Of a DNA stretch of 64,000 nucleotides, positions 44,358-52,672 are shown piece by piece (within the stretch, counting starts at the first letter, position 1; each line of letters opens with the position of its first letter). A program made the position numbers and the translations under genes. The notes below the pieces were generated by a model. The model made no database searches, was not told the origin of the DNA, and saw only the letters and a program-made list of their open reading frames with translations. Origin of the DNA: Rhodoflexus caldus (GTDB lineage: Bacteria > Bacteroidota > Bacteroidia > Cytophagales > Thermoflexibacteraceae). The stretch spans positions 27,175 to 91,174 of the forward strand of contig NZ_JAJPRF010000014.1 of NCBI RefSeq assembly GCF_021206925.1, given 5' to 3'.

Positions 44358-44780
44358 ATGAAAATCTTCAATCGCGACTTTAAAGTTGCGCTGCCCTCTT
44401 TTGTGGAAAACTTTTTTGATAATATTTTCGGCAGCAACAAAGATGCAAATACCACGCTTCCTTCGGTCAATATTGCCGATGAAGATGCGGCATTTGACTT
44501 ACAAGTAGCTTTACCGGGGTTGAGCAAGGAAGATATTAAACTGGAAATCAGCAATAATGTGCTGGTTATTTCTGCCCATAAAGAAAATTCAAGCGAGCAC
44601 AAAGGCGTAAATTGGTTGCGTCGCGAGTTTATCCAAAGCAGTTACTACCGTGCTTTTTCACTGCCTGCCGAAGCCGATACAGAAAAAATTTCGGCCAAAA
44701 TGGAAAACGGCTTGCTCACCATTCGCGTAGGCAAAAAGAAAGAAGCACTGCCCGCTTCTCGCAGCATCAAAGTTCAATAA
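44358..44780 (+). CDS. Small heat-shock protein, Hsp20/alpha-crystallin family
   Basis: 140 residues. The alpha-crystallin domain occupies about 45-135: AFDLQVALPGLSKEDIKLEI, then VLVISAHKE, then FSLPAEADTEKISAKMENGLLTI. The C-terminal tail carries an I-x-V type motif (RSIKVQ). It forms cytoplasmic oligomers that hold unfolding proteins without using ATP. A strong hairpin terminator follows about 55 bp downstream. It is probably induced by heat or by envelope and copper stress, but no regulatory site was recognised. Confidence 0.95.
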   Translation: MKIFNRDFKVALPSFVENFFDNIFGSNKDANTTLPSVNIADEDAAFDLQVALPGLSKEDIKLEISNNVLVISAHKENSSEHKGVNWLRREFIQSSYYRAFSLPAEADTEKISAKMENGLLTIRVGKKKEALPASRSIKVQ

Positions 44781-44836
44781 TGACTTACGGAATCACTTTG
44801 CAGGCTGTAAGCTAAGTAAGCAATTTTGAATATCTT

Positions 44837-44881
44837 TTTCTACCGCAAGGTTCGCCAAGGACTTAGCGGTAGAAAATTTTT
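44837..44881 (+). terminator. Intrinsic terminator after hsp20
   Basis: 10-bp arms tttctaccgc (44837-44846) and gcggtagaaa (44866-44875) around a 19-base loop, followed by atttttaa. Confidence 0.75.
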
Positions 44882-44975
44882 AAACGCATTTTACCTAAAA
44901 CAAGCAATTGCGCAAATTTATCCGTCGCGTGTTTGATTGCTGATAAATCAATTCAATAAGAAAGGAGGGTTTACC

Positions 44976-45188
44976 ATGAAAGAGTTGAGTATGGGAGTTG
45001 GTTTAGTAAGTCTTTCCTATCTGTTGGTATTGTGGACAATCTATCGCGGACGTGCCTCATGGCGTTTGTTGAGACGGCGGGTAACTGTTTTCAACAAATT
45101 GATACAGTGTGCAGTAAGCAGATATTTGCTGCCAAGCAAATATGCGCAAATGGTTGCAGCGGAAGTGTGTAAGTTGAAAATTGCCTGA
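44976..45188 (+). CDS. Small single-pass membrane protein with strong Shine-Dalgarno
   Basis: 70 residues from the ATG at 44976, not recognised. The start is decided by aaaggaggg ending 6 bp before the ATG, an unusually good ribosome-binding site for this phylum. The upstream in-frame ATG at 44937 has none. Residues 6-20 form one hydrophobic helix (MGVGLVSLSYLLVLW). A basic segment (RGRASWRLLRRRV) follows, so the C-terminal half should be cytoplasmic. The C-terminus has no motif. The stop is one base from the stop of the convergent gene at 45190. Function unknown. Confidence 0.65.
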   Translation: MKELSMGVGLVSLSYLLVLWTIYRGRASWRLLRRRVTVFNKLIQCAVSRYLLPSKYAQMVAAEVCKLKIA

Positions 45189-45189
45189 T

Positions 45190-46143
45190 TTACCTTGAAA
45201 ATGCGGCGCTGTACTGCTGAATGAGGTGTTCTACGGCGATGTGCAGCAGTTTTTCGGCCGGCGTATTGGCAGCGAATGACATTTGAGGCTGCGGAGGCTC
45301 GGCATTAACGGGCATATCGGAGCCGATTTTTTCCCAACTGATGTGCCCTTGCTTCAAGGCGAAGCGGGCGGTAAGGTAGTCATTGGCAAAAACAGACCAT
45401 GCCAGCCCGCGCTGCTGCACATAATGAATTTTAACCTGTAATTGTTCGGGGGTAAGTTCTGTTTGCATTAATGTGTTGAAAACCAATCCATTACCTTGTT
45501 TTCGGATGCTTAGGTTGTCATCGCCGGGGTTGAAAAAATCGCGGCGGATTTCGTAATCATACACCTCATTGTTAAAAATCACCCGCCCGGAAATGGTATG
45601 GGGCAATTTTTCGGGCATATCGGGATAGCGGAATAACTTCGCATAACGCAGTACGAACTGCTGTACAGCTATTCGCACGGCATCATCGGGGGTAGTGGTT
45701 GCCACGTTGAATCGGCTGATTTCGGCCGATTTCTCAAAAGGCGTAAAAGCGCGCTCCATGCGATTACCGCTGTACGCGTATTCTATTTTGCCTGTACTCC
45801 ACTGAAATTCAGCTTCATAGAAATGCGTGTAGGATACAGCCCATGAATAATCCAAGGGAGTGGCGGCATAGATGCGCACATGCGAAATTCTGCGACTGTC
45901 GCCGCTGATGTAGGCATCACTGCTGTAAATTTTATTGGATTCTACCTCTCCCGTGGCTTTGCTGTGCTGCACGGTGCTGAGCGTAAAGTTCCACAGGTCG
46001 GGTGCTTTGGATGAAGGCTCAAAGATGTAGTGGTAAAATTTGCCGTCCTGCGAAAAAGTACGACTGTATCTTTTCTGAGCCTGCAACCATAGCGGAAGGC
46101 CGCACAGCAGCAAACTAATCCACAAAAGTTTTGATAAGCGCAT
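45190..46143 (-). CDS. Secreted protein of unknown function, coupled to the hybrid kinase gene
   Basis: 317 residues from the ATG at 46143 (MRLSKLLWISLLLCGLPLWLQAQ), which gives a clean Sec signal peptide; an ATG at 46161 adds six residues. No family is recognised. The mature part looks beta-rich, with paired lines such as FYHYIFEPSSKAPDLWNFTLS and HTISGRVIFNNEVYDYEIRR. The gene begins inside the 3' end of the upstream histidine kinase gene (overlap of 29 bases). Co-translation is therefore likely, and a role as periplasmic partner or signal input of that kinase is possible but unproven. Confidence 0.75.
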   Translation of the reverse strand: MRLSKLLWISLLLCGLPLWLQAQKRYSRTFSQDGKFYHYIFEPSSKAPDLWNFTLSTVQHSKATGEVESNKIYSSDAYISGDSRRISHVRIYAATPLDYSWAVSYTHFYEAEFQWSTGKIEYAYSGNRMERAFTPFEKSAEISRFNVATTTPDDAVRIAVQQFVLRYAKLFRYPDMPEKLPHTISGRVIFNNEVYDYEIRRDFFNPGDDNLSIRKQGNGLVFNTLMQTELTPEQLQVKIHYVQQRGLAWSVFANDYLTARFALKQGHISWEKIGSDMPVNAEPPQPQMSFAANTPAEKLLHIAVEHLIQQYSAAFSR

Positions 46144-48619
46144 AGAGGCTGTCGCTGTCAAAAGGCTTTACTACAATATCGTTCATGCCTGCCTGTTTTA
46201 CTTTTTCTTTGGTTTCGGGCATGGCATCGGCCGTAAGCGCAATGATAGGAATTTGGGTGTTGATACCCGAATCGGGAGCAGCGTTGCGGATGCGTTGTGT
46301 TGCTTCTATGCCATCCATCACAGGCATTTGGATATCCATTAAAACGATGTGGTAGCTGTTTTTGGCTAACAGTTCTAAGGCTTCTTGCCCATTGTTGGCA
46401 AAAGTAAGGCTCACATTCCAACGCCCCATAATCTGTCTGGCAACAAACTGATTGATAGTGTTGTCTTCTGCCATCAGAATTTTTAACCCTTTGAGGTCTT
46501 GCGGGATACTGTCTGACATTGTAGTTTTCTGATTTTCAGGTACTTGTTCGGTAAGTTGTAAAACAACATGGAATTTAAAAACTGCGCCTCCGCCTTCGTT
46601 GTCTTCTACGGAAATGCTGCCGCCCATCATTTCAACTAATTGTTTGGTGATGGCAAGGCCTAATCCTGTTCCCCCGAATTTGTAGGCTATTTCCTTGTCG
46701 GCTTGTCTGAAACTCTCAAAAATAATACTTTTTTTATCATCAGGTATGCCGATACCGCTATCTGCCACGCGAAAATTGAGCCTGTACAAGTTGTCGGATA
46801 AGTTTTCCCCGCTCACAGAAATTTTTACATAGCCCTTCTCCGTAAACTTAATAGCATTGGAAAGCAGGTTATTAATAATTTGCTCCATGCGAAGCGTATC
46901 GAGCATGAGTATATCCGGAATGTTGGCATCTGCCTCAAAAGTCAGTGCGAGTTTTTTGCGTGTTGCCTGCCAGCGCACTCTGGTCAATATCTGTTCGAGC
47001 AGGGCACGCCAGTTAGCAGGGTGTGGGTTCAGTGTTTCCTTACCGGCTTCTAATTTGGAAAAGTTCAGTATTTCGTTCACCATTTCCATCAGACTGACCG
47101 ATGCCTGATGAATTATTTCAATATTGTAGGGCTGTATGGCTGTGTGGTCATCTATCATCAGGCGGCTCAGTACCACAATGGCGTTGAGCGGGGTGCGGAT
47201 TTCATGGCTGACTTTGGAAAGGAATTGCGACTTGGCCTCTACCGCCTCACGTGCAGAGTGCAAGGCTTGCTCAATGGCTCTTTCGGCTTCTTTCTGTTTG
47301 CTGTGGTCGTTGATGCGCAATAAGGTTAGTTGTTGGCCTTGTCGCATAAAGCGCGTAACGGCCACGCTGCCGGTAAAGGTGCTGCCGTCGGTGCGGGTAT
47401 AGACACGCTCTCCTTCCCATTTGCCTGTTGCAACAATGGTGTCTGCTACTTTTTTGTGGAATTCGTCGGAGATACTAAGCGCAGTTTCATTGACCAACTT
47501 GCCTTTGATATCCGTTTTGTCGGCATAACCAAACAGCGCGAGCGCAGCAGCATTGCAGTTTTCAATGCGGGTTGAGGCCGTATCAATCAAAAACAGGGCA
47601 TCGGTTGCATTTTCAAAAACGGCTTCAAAAGTTTTTTGGCTTTGCAGCAGTTGTTCCTGATAGCGGCGGATGGTACTGATGTCCAAGAGATAAGCCAGCA
47701 CCATCTGCTCGCCGTTTTCGGCTGTTATGGGGTACATAACACCTATGTTGGTACGTTTATAGCCTTTTACTTCAAAATGTTCTTCAAAAAGCACTCGTTG
47801 TTGCGTAGCGAAACATCGCTTCAATTTTTCCGTTCTGAGAGCTGCCCGTTCCCAATGAGTGCCTGTTATTGCGGCATACTCCATTTCCGTTTTGCCGATT
47901 ATTTGCTGCCGCAACTTGACGTCTTCAAAAGATGCTTTATTGACAATACGGAAACGCAATTGATTGTCAAAAACGGCTATCGGCAGCGTAATGGAGTCTA
48001 TAAGGTTCTCATAAAAATTGCGTTGGCTGTTAATAATTTGCGTGCTTCGCCTTTGCAAATCGAACCATATGTACAAACCGGAAATTCCCGCTATTATGCT
48101 GCCTATGCGGGACGAAAAAATCACGGCGTAGCGGTTTTCGGGCGACATTCCTGCCAAATTAAGCCCTGCTTCACTGTAAGACATCAGAAAAAAAAACAAT
48201 ACATTGGCGGCAATGTGTACCCATACTTCGTAGGAGTTCTCTTTTTTAAACAAGGCAAAAAAAGCTGTCAGAAAAGGAAAACAGTACAGGTATGCTTCTG
48301 TGTGGCCGTCTAATACTACCATCCCGATAAAAGCAATCGTTCCGTACATGGAAACACAGGCATAAGTACGTGCCCGTCGGAACTGCCCGAGGTGGTTGAG
48401 CCACCATATCGGCAGGAAGAAAGACGCACACAGCAGCATGAAACCTGCAAAAACGAAGTCGCCGACAAGCAAAGCAACCAGCGTATTGACCAGCAATATG
48501 GGAATACCAACAGCGCCCACCTGATTGACGAGCGCCACAGTGTCGCTACCAATGTCTTGTGTTGGCTGCCAACGATAGTAACCTATGGTAGAGAGTTGAT
48601 TCCAGATAGACCTGAACAC
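46115..48619 (-). CDS. Hybrid sensor histidine kinase with receiver domain
   Basis: 834 residues. About six transmembrane helices at 30-190 (IPILLVNTLVALLVGDFVFAG and onward) are followed by a coiled coil and two PAS domains (about 205-325 and 330-450). HisKA carries the phosphorylated His near residue 473 (FLSKVSHEIRTPLNAIV). The HATPase domain has MEQIINNLLSNAIKFT (N-box), VADSGIGIPDD (G1) and GGTGLGLAITKQLVEMMGG (G2). A C-terminal receiver (about 705-834) has its acidic pair in KILMAEDN and phosphoacceptor Asp near 757 in VLMDIQMPVMDG. No output domain or Hpt is present, so phosphate must pass to another protein. It senses something at or in the membrane; the 6-TM region is not a named family by eye. 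Confidence 0.93.
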   Translation of the reverse strand: MFRSIWNQLSTIGYYRWQPTQDIGSDTVALVNQVGAVGIPILLVNTLVALLVGDFVFAGFMLLCASFFLPIWWLNHLGQFRRARTYACVSMYGTIAFIGMVVLDGHTEAYLYCFPFLTAFFALFKKENSYEVWVHIAANVLFFFLMSYSEAGLNLAGMSPENRYAVIFSSRIGSIIAGISGLYIWFDLQRRSTQIINSQRNFYENLIDSITLPIAVFDNQLRFRIVNKASFEDVKLRQQIIGKTEMEYAAITGTHWERAALRTEKLKRCFATQQRVLFEEHFEVKGYKRTNIGVMYPITAENGEQMVLAYLLDISTIRRYQEQLLQSQKTFEAVFENATDALFLIDTASTRIENCNAAALALFGYADKTDIKGKLVNETALSISDEFHKKVADTIVATGKWEGERVYTRTDGSTFTGSVAVTRFMRQGQQLTLLRINDHSKQKEAERAIEQALHSAREAVEAKSQFLSKVSHEIRTPLNAIVVLSRLMIDDHTAIQPYNIEIIHQASVSLMEMVNEILNFSKLEAGKETLNPHPANWRALLEQILTRVRWQATRKKLALTFEADANIPDILMLDTLRMEQIINNLLSNAIKFTEKGYVKISVSGENLSDNLYRLNFRVADSGIGIPDDKKSIIFESFRQADKEIAYKFGGTGLGLAITKQLVEMMGGSISVEDNEGGGAVFKFHVVLQLTEQVPENQKTTMSDSIPQDLKGLKILMAEDNTINQFVARQIMGRWNVSLTFANNGQEALELLAKNSYHIVLMDIQMPVMDGIEATQRIRNAAPDSGINTQIPIIALTADAMPETKEKVKQAGMNDIVVKPFDSDSLYALIKTFVD

Positions 48620-48732
48620 TGCTGATGAATTTTGTAGGAAACGTTTACAGGCACGTGCTTATTGCAATATAAGCGCTTAATGATGGCTTTACAAGCGAAA
48701 ATTACAATTTTGTGTAAATAAACTTGTGCTAA

Positions 48733-49635
48733 ATGATGCTGCTGACGCGGTTTGCTCCTACGCCGAGCGGTTTCCTCCATTTGGGTAATGCTTTTTCGTT
48801 TATCATTACTTGGCTGCTGGCGCGTTTGCAAGGCGGAAGTATTTTGTTACGTATTGACGATTTAGATAACGAACGGTTTCGCCCCGAATATTTGGAAGAT
48901 ATTTTTTACAGTATAGACTGGCTTGGCTTAGACTATGACCTTGGCCCCTGTGGTGTGGCAGACTTTCACGCGGCATGGAGCCAGCATAGCCGCATGGATT
49001 TATACAGGCAGCTATTGCACGAGCTGCAACCCCACCTGTTTGCCTGTGTCTGTTCGCGCAAAACTTGGCAGGAAGCCAGCACCGACGGCCAATACCCGGG
49101 CACTTGCCTTGCCAAAAAATTGCCTTTGACAACCACTGATGTTGTTTGGCGGCTTGTAACACCCGACAATCAGTTGATTAGCTTTTGTGAGGCAGGGCAA
49201 ATACAACCCGTGCAAGCATCTCCCTACGAATGGATGCGCCATCCGGTATTGCGGCGTAAAGACAGATTGCCAGCCTACCAAGTAGCTTCTGTGGCAGACG
49301 ATTGCTATTTTGGCGTAAATCTGGTAGTGCGCGGTGCAGACCTGTTCGCCTCAACGGTAGTGCAGTGCTATATAGCCGAGTGCATTGGCGATGCTCGTTT
49401 TCGGCAGATTGTATTTTTTCATCACCCCTTGTTGAAAGATGCGAACGGAGAGAAGTTGTCAAAGTCGGCAGGCAGTACGGCCTTAAAAACCATTGCTTCC
49501 ACAGAAAAAAGCCCTGCAAAAGTCTATGAGATACTTTCGGCTGCTTTGTTACCCGCAGAAACTCCTGCGCGCTCGGCACGGGAGTTGTTAGAGCGGGTTT
49601 CTGTTGATAAAATCCTGAAAATCAGCAATTTTTGA
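48733..49635 (+). CDS. gluQ: Glutamyl-Q tRNA(Asp) synthetase-like protein
   Basis: 300 residues, the catalytic half of a glutamyl-tRNA synthetase without the anticodon-binding domain. The HIGH-type motif is HLGN (His16-Asn19, in APTPSGFLHLGN) and the KMSKS-type motif is KLSKS (Lys241-Ser245). The zinc site matches E. coli GluQ-RS: CVC followed by YPGTC (C-x-C, Tyr, Cys). Members glutamylate queuosine at position 34 of tRNA(Asp), which explains why the anticodon domain is absent. It stands alone, divergent from the hybrid kinase gene. Confidence 0.88.
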   Translation: MMLLTRFAPTPSGFLHLGNAFSFIITWLLARLQGGSILLRIDDLDNERFRPEYLEDIFYSIDWLGLDYDLGPCGVADFHAAWSQHSRMDLYRQLLHELQPHLFACVCSRKTWQEASTDGQYPGTCLAKKLPLTTTDVVWRLVTPDNQLISFCEAGQIQPVQASPYEWMRHPVLRRKDRLPAYQVASVADDCYFGVNLVVRGADLFASTVVQCYIAECIGDARFRQIVFFHHPLLKDANGEKLSKSAGSTALKTIASTEKSPAKVYEILSAALLPAETPARSARELLERVSVDKILKISNF

Positions 49636-49747
49636 GTATATTGTACATTGTTATCGCGCAGAAAAACAAATTTGTTATTCCCGATACAATATACTACCTT
49701 CACACACGTTTATTTTTTTGGTGTTCACTTTTATCCTCTGTTTACGT

Positions 49748-49840
49748 ATGTTACACTCGCTTACCGAGGCGCTCATTGAGACCGTTGTGCTCATTGATTC
49801 CTCTGATACCGATTGGGATTGGTTTTATCTAACAGATTAA
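49748..49840 (+). CDS. Possible 30-residue ORF, unrecognised
   Basis: A short frame starting ATG TTA CAC and ending TAA at 49838-49840. Its acidic, aromatic C-terminus is DSSDTDWDWFYLTD. It lies inside the 361-bp gap between gluQ and the YceI gene, and a strong terminator follows 28 bp later, so the stretch is probably transcribed. No Shine-Dalgarno and no homologue is recalled. Kept as a candidate only. Confidence 0.3.
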   Translation: MLHSLTEALIETVVLIDSSDTDWDWFYLTD

Positions 49841-49868
49841 CTTATGCAGACATCGGTAGAATCGTTTT

Positions 49869-49904
49869 GAAGCGCCCGCATTTCAGGTATGAAACGGGCG
49901 CTTC
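49869..49904 (+). terminator. Strong hairpin in the gluQ-yceI gap
   Basis: The arms gaagcgcccg (49869-49878) and cgggcgcttc (49895-49904) have further inner pairing tttc/gaaa. It is followed by tgtgtttc, a weak T-run. It lies 230 bp past the gluQ stop, which implies a transcribed stretch before it. The rest of the 49636-49996 gap shows only the small ORF above. Confidence 0.7.
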
Positions 49905-49996
49905 TGTGTTTCATAGGTTTAACAGACTTTTTGGCAGGGCTAAACATTTTTGGAACAATTAATGTTTATACAATAATAGTTTTCACTTAAAAAGAA

Positions 49997-50614
49997 ATGA
50001 TGTCAAACATGAAACACACATTTTTAACAGGCATTTTTGCCTTGGCAGCTTTGGTTCTGGCAGCTTTTGTTGCGCCTAAAGAAACTTATAAAATCAACAC
50101 AAGCGCTTCTACCATTGGCTGGGTAGGCAAGAAAGTAACCGGTCAGCACAATGGCACTGTGAAAGTGGCCGGCGGTACTTTGGAAGTAACCAATGGCAAA
50201 ATTACAGGCGGCGAGTTCTCTATTGACATGAACTCTATCGTTTGTGAAGACTTGAAAGATGCAGCCACCAACGCCAAACTGATTGGCCACCTGAAAAGTG
50301 ATGACTTCTTTTCAGTAGCTAACCACCCGACCGCTACTTTTAAAATTAAACATGCTAATCCGGGGGCGGTAAAAGACGGCAAGCAGATGTACCGAATTGC
50401 CGGCAACCTGACAATCAAAGGCATCACCAAGCACGTAGAGTTTGATGCAGAAACCAAAACCGAAGGCAACAAAATGATGGCTATGGCAGCCTTCAAAATT
50501 GACCGCTCTAAGTGGGACATCAAGTTTGGTTCCGGTTCTTTTATAGATGACATCGGCGACAAGATGATTTACGATGACATTGAGCTGACATTGAACGCAG
50601 TGTTTGAAAAATAA
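49997..50614 (+). CDS. YceI-family periplasmic lipid-binding protein
   Basis: 205 residues with a Sec signal peptide (MKHTFLTGIFALAALVLAAFVAP; the ATG at 50009 is an alternative start). The lipocalin-like YceI domain is marked by YKINTSASTIGWVGKKVTG, GGEFSIDMNSIVCEDL, HLKSDDFFSVANHPTATFKI and LTIKGITKHVEFDAE, ending KFGSGSFIDDIGDKMIYDDIELTL. Members bind polyprenoid or amide lipids in the periplasm. The cargo here is unknown. It is monocistronic, with a terminator just downstream. Confidence 0.93.
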   Translation: MMSNMKHTFLTGIFALAALVLAAFVAPKETYKINTSASTIGWVGKKVTGQHNGTVKVAGGTLEVTNGKITGGEFSIDMNSIVCEDLKDAATNAKLIGHLKSDDFFSVANHPTATFKIKHANPGAVKDGKQMYRIAGNLTIKGITKHVEFDAETKTEGNKMMAMAAFKIDRSKWDIKFGSGSFIDDIGDKMIYDDIELTLNAVFEK

Positions 50615-50655
50615 TCTGACCCGTTAGTTTGTTAAAGTTGATTGATTGATGATTC

Positions 50656-50686
50656 AACGCCTGCCCAATCAAGGTAGGCGTTTTTT
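50656..50686 (+). terminator. Intrinsic terminator after the YceI gene
   Basis: Stem aacgcct / aggcgtt (50656-50662 with 50676-50682), with inner c-g pairs, followed by a T6 tract. The convergent exopolysaccharide operon ends just beyond it. Confidence 0.85.
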
Positions 50687-50694
50687 GGGGTTGA

Positions 50695-51561
50695 TTAATC
50701 ATTCCGGCTGGTTTTGGTGTCATGGTCGGGCAGTGCCGTAAAGAATTCGGGCAGTCGGCGCAAGTAGTTTTTTATTCTTTTGATAAGGGCGCTGCTTACG
50801 GAGCCATCTCTGAAAAGCGAGCGCGCAGATGTCCATGCTACTGCCTCCGAGTGGCGCACATATACAATTTTGCCGTGTTTCATCAGGTCAAAAGCCATGC
50901 GCCCGTCTTCGCCTACAATGCGGCGGGTATCGTAGCCGATAGCAAGTGCAGGGGCTTTTTTGAATGCCATTGCTGCGCCCGGTGCATTTAAAAATGGCCG
51001 TTTAATGTTTTTGAGTTCCACAGGAATCCATTTGAGCCATTCATAGAGCTGATACTGCCAACGGGGAGCAACCTCATCGCCCCAGAAAGCATATCGCCCA
51101 AAGGCACAACTCACCGAAGGCTGGGCGAGGTGTTTCATCAGTGCTGACAAATAGTTTACCGGATACAGGCAATCGGCATCGGCAGAGAAAACATATTCAC
51201 CTTTGGCAGAAAGCAAGCCCCTTTGACGCGCCGCCCCTACGCTTTGTATGGTTTCCAGTACAGAGGTAACATGCAGGCGGTCGAGAATTGCCTGTGTGCG
51301 GTCTGTTGAGTTGTTGTTTGCCACAATAATTTCCAACGGAAAATCGGTTTGCAAATGCGACAGGGAATCTATGCAAGGCAACAGATTAGCTTCTTCGTTA
51401 TAGGCAGGTATCACGATGGAAACCAGCGGTTTATCGCTTATGATTTTATCTAAACGGCTGTTGATGGCTGCTATTTTCTCCTCTTCGGAAATATGCCTGT
51501 CGGCATGGTATTGCAACAGTTGCGTTACCCATTTCGGATTGCTGAAGCTAAACATAGGCAT
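50695..51561 (-). CDS. Family 2 glycosyltransferase
   Basis: 288 residues. After a 45-residue helical lead comes a GT-A domain: PLVSIVIPAYNEEANLLPCI, LEIIVANNNSTDRT, SADADCLYP (DxD) and RRIVGEDGRMAFDLM. A predicted amphipathic C-terminus may hold it at the membrane. It adds one sugar to the lipid-linked repeat unit on the cytoplasmic side. It is the last gene of the second exopolysaccharide operon. Confidence 0.88.
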   Translation of the reverse strand: MPMFSFSNPKWVTQLLQYHADRHISEEEKIAAINSRLDKIISDKPLVSIVIPAYNEEANLLPCIDSLSHLQTDFPLEIIVANNNSTDRTQAILDRLHVTSVLETIQSVGAARQRGLLSAKGEYVFSADADCLYPVNYLSALMKHLAQPSVSCAFGRYAFWGDEVAPRWQYQLYEWLKWIPVELKNIKRPFLNAPGAAMAFKKAPALAIGYDTRRIVGEDGRMAFDLMKHGKIVYVRHSEAVAWTSARSLFRDGSVSSALIKRIKNYLRRLPEFFTALPDHDTKTSRND

Positions 51562-51602
51562 AAGGTGTTGATTGCTTTGATTGTCAGTAGTTTATTGCAT
51601 TG

Positions 51603-52646
51603 TTACGTGGCTTGCGGCTGCCATACGAACAGTCTTTCTAATATGGTATTTCGGCTGAGTCGGTAAAATAAAATCGGCAGCCCGATGCCTCCGACAACCG
51701 CCAGCGCCAGCAACAACAAGGCATGGTCTATTCCTAACAGCCGATAGCCTGCAATCCGAATGCCTGACACTACCAAAAAGTGCATAACGTAGATGTAGAG
51801 CGAATGGCTGCCCACATAGCGCAACCAATCGGCCACTTGCTGATGTGCCAACAGAAAGGCAATTTGTAAAATCAGGGCTTCTCCGAATATGGAGACTGCC
51901 AGATAAACCAAGCGCCCCTTCAAGTCCATGGCTGAGTGCGCCGGCACGCCCATGTAGTAGGCCAGCCAAATGGTTTGAGCAACCAGCACAGTTGGCAGCA
52001 GTACGGCGGTAACTTTCGGCGAAGCAATGCGCCTTGCGTTTTCATCATCTAACAGGTAAGGCGCCAAAGCATCGCCAATGGCAAAGTAAAGCCCAAAGAA
52101 GAAAATATCTGCCAACGAAAACAGGGGCGTATTTACAAAAGCGCCGGCCAAAAACAGCAGCAGCCCGATGCCTGTCATCGTTCGGCGATTCCATTTTCCG
52201 TATTGCAGTGCAAGGGCATACAGCAGGTTAATGGCAAAAAGTGCATACAAAAACCAGAACTGCATCAGCGCGCGCGGATTGTACAGAATGTCCAAAAATG
52301 CAGCCCAACTCATCGGATAGTTGGTATAAGGGGCAGCCGCTATTTGTACACCGACCTGAATGGCAGCCCAGACAAAGTAGGGGTAAAGTATGGTTTCCCA
52401 TTTGTAGCGGATAAACAAGCCCATGCCGCGTTTGTGAAAGCTGCTGCGTACAAACATACCCGCCACAATAAAAAACATCGGCATACGTAGGTTGTAAACG
52501 CTTTCTTGCAGTATGTACGACCAATAAGGCAAATCCGTGCCGATGCTCATATGCGCAATGCCCTCATAGGCATGACGATATACTACCATAATAATGGCGA
52601 TGCCGCGCGCATAATCAATCCATCCCAAACGATTTGCCTGACTCAT
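51603..52646 (-). CDS. Acyltransferase family 3 membrane protein
   Basis: 347 residues with about ten transmembrane helices. The N-terminus RLGWIDYARGIAIIMVVYRHA carries the Arg-His motif of the acyltransferase-3 family (IDYARGIA, YRHA). FFIVAGMFVRSSFHKRG and FWFLYALFAINLLYAL are also characteristic. Members move acetyl or other short acyl groups onto exported glycans. Its place among Wzx, Wzy and glycosyltransferase genes indicates modification of the repeat unit of this exopolysaccharide. Confidence 0.9.
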   Translation of the reverse strand: MSQANRLGWIDYARGIAIIMVVYRHAYEGIAHMSIGTDLPYWSYILQESVYNLRMPMFFIVAGMFVRSSFHKRGMGLFIRYKWETILYPYFVWAAIQVGVQIAAAPYTNYPMSWAAFLDILYNPRALMQFWFLYALFAINLLYALALQYGKWNRRTMTGIGLLLFLAGAFVNTPLFSLADIFFFGLYFAIGDALAPYLLDDENARRIASPKVTAVLLPTVLVAQTIWLAYYMGVPAHSAMDLKGRLVYLAVSIFGEALILQIAFLLAHQQVADWLRYVGSHSLYIYVMHFLVVSGIRIAGYRLLGIDHALLLLALAVVGGIGLPILFYRLSRNTILERLFVWQPQAT

Positions 52647-52672
52647 GAATGTTTATTTTAAATGTTTGATGG

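Noticed and set aside
49632..49832. 66-codon frame downstream of gluQ
   Set aside because: It overlaps the gluQ stop, has irregular composition, no recognisable feature, and conflicts with the better-placed short frame at 49748.
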